A stretch of 64,000 nucleotides of DNA from positions 1,827,367-1,891,366 of the forward strand of contig NC_018263.1 in assembly GCF_000227135.1 (NCBI RefSeq), read 5' to 3'. Shown here piece by piece: positions 21,235-30,100 of the stretch. The translations under genes and the position numbers were made by a program. Origin of the DNA: Leishmania donovani (taxonomy: Eukaryota > Euglenozoa > Kinetoplastea > Trypanosomatida > Trypanosomatidae). Below the pieces are notes generated by a model, which was not told the origin of the DNA, did not search any database, and saw nothing but the letters and a program-made list of their open reading frames with translations. The first letter of the stretch is position 1. Every line of letters starts with the position of its first letter.

Positions 21235-21820
21235 NNNNNNNNNNNNNNNNNNNNNNNNNNNNNNNNNNNNNNNNNNNNNNNNNNNNNNNNNNNNNNNNNN
21301 NNNNNNNNNNNNNNNNNNNNNNNNNNNNNNNNNNNNNNNNNNNNNNNNNNNNNNNNNNNNNNNNNNNNNNNNNNNNNNNNNNNNNNNNNNNNNNNNNNNN
21401 NNNNNNNNNNNNNNNNNNNNNNNNNNNNNNNNNNNNNNNNNNNNNNNNNNNNNNNNNNNNNNNNNNNNNNNNNNNNNNNNNNNNNNNNNNNNNNNNNNNN
21501 NNNNNNNNNNNNNNNNNNNNNNNNNNNNNNNNNNNNNNNNNNNNNNNNNNNNNNNNNNNNNNNNNNNNNNNNNNNNNNNNNNNNNNNNNNNNNNNNNNNN
21601 NNNNNNNNNNNNNNNNNNNNNNNNNNNNNNNNNNNNNNNNNNNNNNNNNNNNNNNNNNNNNNNNNNNNNNNNNNNNNNNNNNNNNNNNNNNNNNNNNNNN
21701 NNNNNNNNNNNNNNNNNNNNNNNNNNNNNNNNNNNNNNNNNNNNNNNNNNNNNNNNNNNNNNNNNNNNNNNNNNNNNNNNNNNNNNNNNNNNNNNNNNNN
21801 NNNNNNNNNNNNNNNNNNNN
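21235..21820. other. Assembly gap (586 N)
   Basis: Undetermined bases. The gap ends 12 nt before the start of the sequence shared with the repeat at 51577. It therefore probably hides the left half of SIDER-like copy 1 and some unique DNA. Confidence 0.95.
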
Positions 21821-22070
21821 CGTGCTTTGGGTGAAGGCGTGCAGGCCACCCGCGTCTGCGTCTGGCGCGGATCGGGCAGCACGCCGCCGGCGGAGGGACC
21901 GAGAGGGGCAGGACGGGGAGAGCTGGTTAGACGCGTGGCCTGATTCGATGACAGGGGCTGGGCGGGCGCGTCCCAGAGGGCCTGGATGTCGCGGTGGTGC
22001 GGCAGCGGTGGTGGAGCTGTGGCTGGGTGTGCGTATATTCTGTTGCCCTGTACTTGGTCGAATATGGACA
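21821..22070 (+). mobile_element. SIDER-like retroposon copy 1 (right part; left part in gap)
   Basis: Bases 21833-22070 match 51577-51814 with a single mismatch in 238 nt by my alignment. The 12 nt before that fall inside the gap of copy 2. Leishmania SIDERs are about 0.55-kb truncated, non-autonomous retroposons derived from ingi/L1Tc-type elements. They are common in 3' UTRs, where SIDER2 members can destabilise mRNA. Here the copy lies downstream of the alpha/beta hydrolase gene, in the sense orientation, and more than 500 nt before the WDR55 acceptor. The family name is inferred from copy 2, whose full length is visible. Confidence 0.65.
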
Positions 22071-22616
22071 TGCTGACGAGAAGCGAAGAAGTTTGGGATT
22101 TGGTGAGGGAGAGCTGCCTCCAGCGGGGTCCTTGCGAGATCGCGCAGCACAGCGATATTTTTTTGACCTTTTTGTTTTTGGTGCTGTTTATCATTCTCGG
22201 GTCTGTGACTGGTCGCCCGGCAGCGCACGCCCGTGAAGTGTACGGAACGATTGTTAAATAGAATGCTGCTATTCTTAGCAAAGGGCACTGCCGCGGCGCT
22301 TCACACTACGAGAGATAATCTTCGAATGGTGGGAAACGTCGCCGAACTACAAGAGACTCGAGTGGTCTCGAGGCGAGCGGCGTAGTGCACACACGTGTTT
22401 TGAACGGTATCTTGTGGAAGAGGGGCTTTGCAGGTTTTTTTCCCCCTGACATCTCAAGCGCACCTCCCTGATGCAAACTCACTGTTTCGGTGTCTGTACT
22501 TCTTTGAATGCCACGGTATTACCCTTTTGAAGGCTTGGAGGAGGTTTTTGGTGCCGACCGACTGCTAACGTGCGGCCTTCATGGAGCATTCTGGAAGGCT
22601 GGCCTCATCAACGTTC

Positions 22617-22651
22617 TTCCCTTTTTTCTTCCGACACTCTCTGATACTCAG
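22617..22651 (+). promoter_or_regulatory. Probable trans-splice acceptor of the WDR55 gene
   Basis: A T/C-rich tract ends in AG at 22650-22651, 15 nt before the ATG at 22667. Codon bias changes at this point: codons before it use A/T-ending triplets freely, while those after it are strongly G/C-ending. This favours 22667 over the in-frame ATG at 22508. Confidence 0.55.
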
Positions 22652-22666
22652 CGACGTCAGCAGGCG

Positions 22667-24850
22667 ATGGAACTCGACCACCTCAAGGACGATGTCCTCA
22701 TGGGCGACACGAACGAGGTCACGGTACCGGCGGCGATCGTAGCCTCGGCCCCGGTGCTTGATATGGGCTTCCATCCAAGGCTCCCGATCATGGCGGCTGG
22801 CCTCGTCACCGGCGAAGTTGAAATCTACAAGCGCAAGAGCGTCGATGAGATGGTGAAGATACCCTTACAAAACGATTTCTCATCATGGATCTTCTCCGGG
22901 CAGTACCGCGAGGACGAAGTGGTGATGAATTACCATCATCATAATATGTTGATGCACCCCTCTGGCAGCGTCTCGTCGATGGAGTTCACCGACGATGGCA
23001 ACTACCTCGTTAGCGCCAGCGGTGATCGCACGATATCAGTGATGGACTGTGTCTCACTCCGCCTTGTCATCCACATTCCGGATGAGGAGGTGCGTGCCCG
23101 CACGGCGGGCAAGAAGAAGCTGAACTCCATGAACAAAAAGAACGATCCGACTGCGAAAAGCGGAAAGACGACACGGAAGAAGGCAGCGGCCGCGGGGCGC
23201 AGCAGCCGCAGTGGCCCTACTGTGCCGGTGAACCCGCACAAATACGGCATCTCCTCTCTCAACGTCTGCGATGAGAATCTCATAGCAACAGGAGACGACG
23301 ACGGGCTTATCGCGGTATGGGACATGCGCGAGCGGAGGCCTGTGTATGTGTACCACGAGCACGGCGACTACGTGTCGCAGCTGTGCTATTTCACAGACGC
23401 TCAAGAACTCGTTTCCAGCAGCGGCGACACGTGTCTCGGCGCCTACGACATGCGCGCCGGCAAAGTTCGTGACTTCAGTGTACGCCGAAAGGACGAGCTA
23501 AACTGCTTTGCCTTCATCAATAGTAGTGGCGTCAGCAACGCGACTTTCATCCCGAGTATTGTGTGCGGTACACCTCACGGCGGACTGCCGCTATGGAAGT
23601 ACGGCTCGTGGGCTCGTCCGTACGACGTGATGGACCGCCACCCCGCAGAGTGCGAGGCCATCATATCTTTTCACGGCGAGAGCACCTCCTTCAACCACAA
23701 CCTCATCCTGACCGGTGCGTGTGATGGACTAGTGCGGGTGCTGCAGATGTATCCGGTGCGGCGCAATCTCTGCCAGCTGAGCGCACGCGACTACACCTAC
23801 TCTCACTCGAGCGTTCTCGGGAACCAGAGCAGTAGCGGTAGGCACCAGCAACAAGGCAACTACGTGGTGCGTCGCGCACGGGGGCAGGAGACGATCAGCC
23901 GCATGCGCGTGTCACACGACGCGAACCTGCTTGCAGTCAGCGGCTCGGACAACATTATTGACTTCGTCGACATCGCTTTCATGAACGACGAGGCGGAGCT
24001 GGATCAGCTCCGCGGTCGCGCGGAGCAGCACCATCTGCGCACCCTGCGCGAACTCGACCGCGAGTTGGAAGAAGAAGAGAAGCGCGAAGGTCGTCTTCTG
24101 GAAGGCCGTGGAGCCGACGGTGAAGGCGGCGAAAACGACGTCGACGAAGCGAGCAGCGTCCCGTCCAGCAGCAACGCTTCGTCTCAGCCAAGCGAGGACA
24201 GCGACACCGATGTCAAGACGGAGGCCGACGTGCAGACGAGGCTGGCCTGGCGCGAGGTGCTGCGACAGAGGTTTGCGAAGATTGGCGTTGCGCAAAAGAA
24301 GCGCGCCCATTTCGACGGCAGCAGCGACAATGATGACGATGGTGGAACTCCAGCTGCGAAGAAGAAAGCGTCAGAGAAGGCCCCGCAGAGATCTGACGTG
24401 AGAGGGCAGAAAACAGCTAAGTCCAGGGAAAGTGTCGCCGCATCAATACGGCCGCCCTCTTCAGACACCGGTGCATCTCTGCCCTCAAAGGTCTCCAGAC
24501 GTGTAGACAGTGTTATGTCAGGCACCGGCAGGTCATGCAATCAAGAGGCGCTCAAGAAGAAGAGGCAGGCCCCCGTCGAGGCCTCCGCGTTGTCGGCCAC
24601 TATGGTAGCTACGGACGCCGCCAACACGAACCCTCCCTCCGCGGCAGCTTCTTGTGTTGCAGCGGTGGAGTCGATGGACTCGATGGAGGTGTACCGGACG
24701 GAGCGGCAAAAGAAGCGTGAGCGTGCCGCAGCGGCCCGCTGGCTAAAGGAGGAGCGCCGGAAGAAGATCAACTTTACCTATGAGAAGCGCCGCAGACGCG
24801 TGGGTGGCTTTTTCGGTGACATGGTGAACCGAGACGACCATGGCGGGTAA
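22667..24850 (+). CDS. WDR55: WDR55/Jip5-like WD40 protein, ribosome biogenesis
   Basis: 727 aa. WDR55 (yeast Jip5) is a nucleolar WD40 protein needed for pre-rRNA processing and 60S production. The propeller covers about residues 25-435. Characteristic blocks appear in family order: PVLDMGFHP at the start (about 30), SASGDRTISVMD, then ENLIATGDDDGLIAVWDMR (about 209) followed by HEHGDYVSQL and SSSGDTCLGAYDMRAGKV, and finally LTGACDGLVRVLQ. A Lys/Ser-rich insertion (about 145-188) sits between early blades. The tail is acidic and then basic, ending in an EKRRRRVGGFFGDM segment like that of Jip5 proteins. An in-frame ATG at 22508 would add 53 residues, but that stretch is encoded partly by a polypyrimidine tract and has poorer codon bias. 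Confidence 0.85.
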   Translation: MELDHLKDDVLMGDTNEVTVPAAIVASAPVLDMGFHPRLPIMAAGLVTGEVEIYKRKSVDEMVKIPLQNDFSSWIFSGQYREDEVVMNYHHHNMLMHPSGSVSSMEFTDDGNYLVSASGDRTISVMDCVSLRLVIHIPDEEVRARTAGKKKLNSMNKKNDPTAKSGKTTRKKAAAAGRSSRSGPTVPVNPHKYGISSLNVCDENLIATGDDDGLIAVWDMRERRPVYVYHEHGDYVSQLCYFTDAQELVSSSGDTCLGAYDMRAGKVRDFSVRRKDELNCFAFINSSGVSNATFIPSIVCGTPHGGLPLWKYGSWARPYDVMDRHPAECEAIISFHGESTSFNHNLILTGACDGLVRVLQMYPVRRNLCQLSARDYTYSHSSVLGNQSSSGRHQQQGNYVVRRARGQETISRMRVSHDANLLAVSGSDNIIDFVDIAFMNDEAELDQLRGRAEQHHLRTLRELDRELEEEEKREGRLLEGRGADGEGGENDVDEASSVPSSSNASSQPSEDSDTDVKTEADVQTRLAWREVLRQRFAKIGVAQKKRAHFDGSSDNDDDGGTPAAKKKASEKAPQRSDVRGQKTAKSRESVAASIRPPSSDTGASLPSKVSRRVDSVMSGTGRSCNQEALKKKRQAPVEASALSATMVATDAANTNPPSAAASCVAAVESMDSMEVYRTERQKKRERAAAARWLKEERRKKINFTYEKRRRRVGGFFGDMVNRDDHGG

Positions 24851-25726
24851 GAAAACGTCGCTGTCGCATAAAGAGTAAGAGAGGCAGGTGGTGGGGGGTC
24901 CCGCTCTTCTTTTTTTTTTTCTTTTGTGCACCGCTCGGTCTGAGCTGGTGGTAGTCCGTGTCCTTTGGTACTAATCTGATATGCGCGTAAGTCGTGGCCG
25001 AGGTGGGCTGCACCCCAGAATTTTCTTTTGCTCTTGTGCAATATGCCGTAGGACCACAAAAAGGAGCTAGGCAGGGAGCATGCGAATGACACACCTGATG
25101 CCCTTGTATTTGGACGGCAACTGCACCCTGGCCTTCAAGGACGAAAAACGGTACGCGACACCAACATGAAACCGAAAACGTCATGCGTGCCGAGTATCGG
25201 CACAACACATCGTACTAGCGCACAACGAAGGAGCTAGACACCACTGTGATGCCACTGAGGGACCATGCGTAGCTGCACCGTCTCACTACAGTCCATGTCT
25301 GTGCTGTTACCATTTTCGCCAAACGCGAGCATCAGCGACGAAAAGTACTACATTCGCTCGCCTCTAGGGCTATAGCGCCTCTCGTTTCGCAAGACGATGT
25401 TGGCTTACACACATTCCGCTGTCGTCTGTGCGCCGTGTCTGCCGTGGCCACGTGCACTGCCGCACACCCGCTTCCTGTGCTTGGGTGGCCTAAGCGATCT
25501 CTGCTAAGGTTCTCTGCAAGCCGGCCGCACAAGGTTTTCTCCGCATTGTAGCAAAAAGGTATCCATCAATCCCCTATCTCGGTACCTTTCACTTGCACGA
25601 TCGTTTATGGCTATCCTCTACGAAGCCAAGTGCGAAGCACCGGTCCCTGTGGTGTCACTCACTTCGGCACTCCTTTCCATGTAGCATTTTGTTGTTGTTT
25701 TCGCGGAAACTCTACTGTGGGTTGTC
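24851..25726 (+). other. Intergenic region between WDR55 and the Cys-rich gene
   Basis: No credible gene. A T-run (24911-24920) lies shortly after the WDR55 stop. A pyrimidine-rich patch before AG at 25683-25684 is a possible acceptor for the next gene. Confidence 0.5.
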
Positions 25727-26218
25727 ATGCCTCTTCTCCCCGCCTCCAAAGGAAAGGACGCCGCTGCGGCACCCAAGAAAAAAGTGCACCCGCCGGAGCC
25801 CTGCGGCTGCGGTGTGGACACGTATCGTGCACCCCCTAAAGGAAAGAAAACGCCCCCTGTTATCGTACACCATCCCGGCTGTGCGTACCAGCGCACCACA
25901 TGCGACGCCTATCCTCATCTCCCGCGGTGCACGACGTGCCAGGAGCCGTGCAAGTTTTGCCTCGGCAAGAATCGCTGGTGCCCCCACTGCTACGAGAAGC
26001 AGTGCACGTTCCGGTACAAGCGCGTTGTCATTGGCGTAGAGCCGCTGACCGGCGCTGATGTGGGACCTGGCAAAGGTGAGCTGGCATCGTCCCTCGGCCG
26101 CCGCGGCACCTCACGACGCCGCACTACGGTGCGCTTGGTGGACGAGAAGCGCAAGGCAGCCAGCATGCAACGCAGCACCTCTGCGCAGCGACGAGGCACG
26201 AACGTTGCGGTGAGTTGA
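25727..26218 (+). CDS. Small cysteine-rich, probably zinc-binding protein
   Basis: 163 aa, function unknown. Eleven cysteines lie between residues 26 and 93: C26 and C28 (CxC), C52, C59, then the pairs C68/C71, C75/C78 and C85/C88 (each CxxC), and C93. His48, His49, His64 and His87 are interspersed. This could hold two or three structural zinc ions, but the spacing fits no RING, PHD or classical zinc-finger pattern that I know. The C-terminal 55 residues are Arg/Ser-rich and probably disordered. The N terminus is Lys/Ala-rich with no signal peptide. The regular cysteine spacing and good third-position GC support a real gene. Confidence 0.75.
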   Translation: MPLLPASKGKDAAAAPKKKVHPPEPCGCGVDTYRAPPKGKKTPPVIVHHPGCAYQRTTCDAYPHLPRCTTCQEPCKFCLGKNRWCPHCYEKQCTFRYKRVVIGVEPLTGADVGPGKGELASSLGRRGTSRRRTTVRLVDEKRKAASMQRSTSAQRRGTNVAVS

Positions 26219-27105
26219 ACCTCGAAATCACTGTGAACACATCCACTGAGTCTCTTTTTGGTGCGAGAACGCGTCTCTCAGCAACAACCAGACGGCGAGT
26301 GAGAAGGGGAGCGACTTTATGTACATTAGTGTTTCAGATGCTGTCGGTGTCGTGTGCCGGCGACGCTGACCCACGGTGATGGGAGGGGCAGGCCCACTGA
26401 TTGCTCTCGCCGTCTACCGCTTGCGCGTGTCTGTGTTGTGCACACGAGGACACGGCTGTACTGATACCTTGCTCGTCGCCACGACATTTCTTTCCTTGTT
26501 CGCCCTCCCTTGCTCGTTTTGCACACTTGCCTGTTGAACTTGTTCGTCGGATTACCTCGACGTTCTTGTCGAAACCACCACAGCCCCCATTCACGTCCTC
26601 TGGCGCTTTCCGTCTGGTGTGGAGCGTGCGTCGGCACACTTCGGCATGTCGTGAAGAAACGATGCTCCCCCTTTCTCTCTCTGATGGTGACGATGGTCGA
26701 GCATCGCGAGATCGTCGCCAGCTCCATCAAAGGTGATGCACTCTTTTCTCCCAACGATGCAACGACACCCACCCTGAGTGGAGGATGCGTGTGGGGTTGG
26801 AGCGGGTCTGCGCGCCTGCAGCGCCGTCCCCCTTGACGACGATATCTGCGACCTTGACGAATATGCTGCATCCCTGGTCCTTTTCGGTTCCTCACCTGGG
26901 AACTGGGCTTATCCTTTTCCCTTTTCCGGCGTCTCCTTCTTTTCGCATATGCGCGGATGTCCACACACACACACACACATATCAGAGCGCCGTAACCACA
27001 GGGCGGGCACTGCTGTGGATGAGAGCAGGGGGCACATGACTGATCACGTTCTTCGTGTCTCCAAAGCAGCAACTTCTCAGCACACCTGTTTTTCACGAAA
27101 AGAAT
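26219..27105 (+). other. Intergenic region between the Cys-rich gene and the flavoprotein
   Basis: No gene recognised. Contains an AC repeat (26962-26978). The likely acceptor of the next gene is AG at 27079-27080 (cttctcag), 25 nt before its ATG. Confidence 0.55.
26962..26978 (+). repeat. AC dinucleotide repeat
   Basis: Eight to nine AC units in the region upstream of the flavoprotein gene. Confidence 0.8.
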
Positions 27106-30100
27106 ATGAGTGACGAGACGGTGTTTATGGATGCGGGGGAGCGGCTCTACGTCCTGTATGGTTCTGAGACAGGCAACGCAGAGAGCATCGCGAAACGTCT
27201 GCACCACGATGCGACAAACAACCACGGCTTCCCCGACGCCGCGTGCATGACACTGAACCAGGCGGTATCGATGAAGCTCTTCGACGCGCAGCTCGCCGAA
27301 GACGCGCCCGCCTCGCTATGCGTCGTTATCGTGTGCAGTACCACGGGTGAGGGCGAGCCACCTCAAAACGCTGCCCGGTTTCGCCGATGGCTGCGTAACG
27401 CCGCCGGGACTCTTCACAAACTTCGCTACTGCCTTCTGGCCCTTGGCGACACAAACTACAACAGCTTCTGCGCCCCAGGCATCTTTATGGACAACAAGCT
27501 TAGAGACATGGGCGCCGTCTGCTGCTACCCGCGCGGCGAAGCTGATGACAGCGTTGGCTTGCACCTCGTCGTGAACCCGTGGCTAGAGGGTCTCTGGTCG
27601 GCGTTGAAGCAGAGCGGCACGGAGGGGATCGCAGCTACGGGCCAGGAAACGTGCGCTACAGAGGATATCCGCATCGACATGTCTGTCGCTCAGGAGGCCG
27701 CCCTCCTTTACTCTCACTCTTCTCCGTTGTGTGCTGCAACCGCACTTTTCCTGCACGAGCGGATCACCGAACTTGGCGGCAAGGCGGATTTGTACCCGAT
27801 TCAACACTTCAACCCCACCACAAGCCTCAGACGACCCCCAACGGTGCTCTTCTTCGTCCTCGGCACAGAAGGCGATGCGGACGCGCAGTGCGAGCAGTGC
27901 GCCTGCGCTGCTCAGCAGCTACCACCTCTTGGACCTTTAAGCGCTTGGATAGGCAACAGCGACCCTTGTACTCCACCGCCGGCAGAAGCGGTGGAACTGC
28001 ACCGGTGGATGTCCGACCCGTCAATCCGCTTCTTCAACTCTTTGTTCGTCTCGCGGAAGCCTGACGGTGCAAGTCGAGCTGCCGCGCTCGACGCCGATCT
28101 GAAAGCCCTAGCGACAAACTGCAAACTCGAATACCTTTGCCGTTGCCAGCTCTCGGGCGAGGTGCCGTCGGTCGCGATTAGCGCAGATGACGTGTTCCTG
28201 TGGGTGGAGAAGGTGCTGCATAGTCTTCCAGGGGTGACAGCCGATACGGTGTACATTCGTCGGACCATGGACGACTCTTTCGACACCCGCGTTGGCGCGG
28301 CTTTCCGTGCTGCACATGCGCCGGGGTTACGCAGTGGAAGCGCCACAGAAAGCGACTATGTTGCCAGGGGTGGCAGCGCGCCAACGCTCATCGGGCAACG
28401 GCTTTACCGAGTCGGCCTCGAGGACGATTGCGGCCGCGGCGACGCGGGGCATGCGTCCTCCGAAAACGGCGGCTCTCACGGCGCGGGCGCGTCGAGAAAG
28501 ACGCACGAGGTAGTAGACGACCTGCTCACCCCCATCGTCTTTCTCTACTCGGGCCACTCCTCTTTTGTGAAGCAGTGCGCCATGAACATTTTCAGCGGCG
28601 CCGGCCAGCATCACCTGCGCTGTTCGATTAGTGAGCTCAGCAACTTTCAACGAATGGGCTTCCCGAGGCATGCCACGTTTGTGTTCATTGTCTCTGGTGT
28701 ACTGACAGAACCAATGTCGCGCGTGCTGAAGGTGCTGCGCACACTGCAGAGCCAGAAGAAGGATATCGAAGGTGTGAGCTTCGCCATCCTGGGCATTGGC
28801 AAGACCTCCGAGAGTGGCCGGTTCAACGCCTGTGCGCTGGAGCTGGAGACGCTCCTGCTGAAGGTGAAGGCAAACAAGATTCATTGCACAGGTTTGGCAG
28901 ACGTGGACAGCAGCAGCCTCGTGCCCATCGTTCAGTCGTGGGAGTCGAGCCTCTGGGGTGCCATCGTGCGCCCCATGAAGAGTACCGCCTACCTTGACAT
29001 TGCATCTCCCGGCATCCAAGTGCAGCGTAGCGTGGCGCCGTTGGCCACCAGCGGTAGTTCAGTTGGCGCAGCTCTCTGTCTTGCTGGCGCGTTGGTGGGC
29101 GAGTCTGTGATTCGCGATGCTGGTGGTAATGGTGGCGTTGGTGGCGGCAACGATCTTGTCGAACACAGCAAATTCGGGGACTTTCTGAGCGCCAGCGCCA
29201 GTCCGTCTCTGCTTCCTCTGCCAGGCGGCGTCGGTCCGAGCAGGGGTGCTGACCTGCAGGGATCGTCGCTGGTTACTGTGCCGGGGTCATCGCTGCCAGG
29301 CAACTCCAGCACTCCCACAACGGTTGCGGCCGGCGCTACGCCGGGCTCTGACAAGACGGACGCCTCGGCCGCTGGCGCTGGCTTGGCCGATGCCCTCTCT
29401 CCGTGGGACACGACGCCGCTGCACAGGGAGAAGGCGCGTCACACCCCAGTCGTCTTCTTGTACGCGTCGGCTGGTATGTCGAAGGCGATCGCAATGCACG
29501 CGATGCGGAGCGCCGAGGAGAAGGGTTTTCCGACTGCCGTGCACCCCTTTGCGCACTTTCAGTTTGTCGACTACCACGCCCACCCGAACGTGATGCTGTT
29601 CTGTGAAGCAGGCGCGGAGTGGCAGACGAACGGCGGGCGCCGTTTCAGGAAGTTCCTGACGAATCCCTCGCACCACCCGGGCACGCTGTCGTCTGTGCGA
29701 TTTGCGGTGCTCGGCCTCTGCGCCACACCGGCGGACGTGGTTCATCCTGCCTTTTGCTGGGCAAAATTACTGTTGCGGCTGCAGGCGAATCGCATCTTTC
29801 CAGTTCTCATCATGCCGTCCATATCGCAGCTGCACTCGCTTGGCATGCCGTGGATTAACTGCGTGCTGTCATCCCTGGCGCTGCTGCCGTCTTCTGTAGT
29901 GGTCCCTTCACCTCCGAGAGACCCCAACGCCCCTGGTGCCGGTGAGCTAACCATTGGGCCGTCCCGTGTGGGCACCGCTGCTGCGCCGAGGGCACGCGAT
30001 GACGACGCGGACAACGATGCCGTGGAAGAGGCGGCAGATGCCGGCGAGGAGGTGCAGCGCTCCGTGTCGGCCGACATGGGCAGCTGCGGCGCCGATGTCT

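Larger units (their letters stand above)
20823..22666 (+). other. Intergenic region with assembly gap and SIDER-like copy 1
   Basis: Holds a T-rich zone (21170-21200), 586 undetermined bases, the right part of a dispersed repeat and about 600 nt of sequence leading to the WDR55 gene. Apparent open frames of 200-380 codons here merely read through the N run and are not genes. Confidence 0.6.

Noticed and set aside
21149..22288. Open frames of 370-380 codons on the - strand and 321 on the + strand across the N run
   Set aside because: They exist only because undetermined bases contain no stop codons; the flanks are repeat sequence.
22508..22666. N-terminal extension of WDR55 from the upstream ATG
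   Set aside because: The last part is encoded by a polypyrimidine tract with AG, codon bias is weak, and WDR55 proteins begin close to the PVLDMGFHP block. It remains a possible alternative start.
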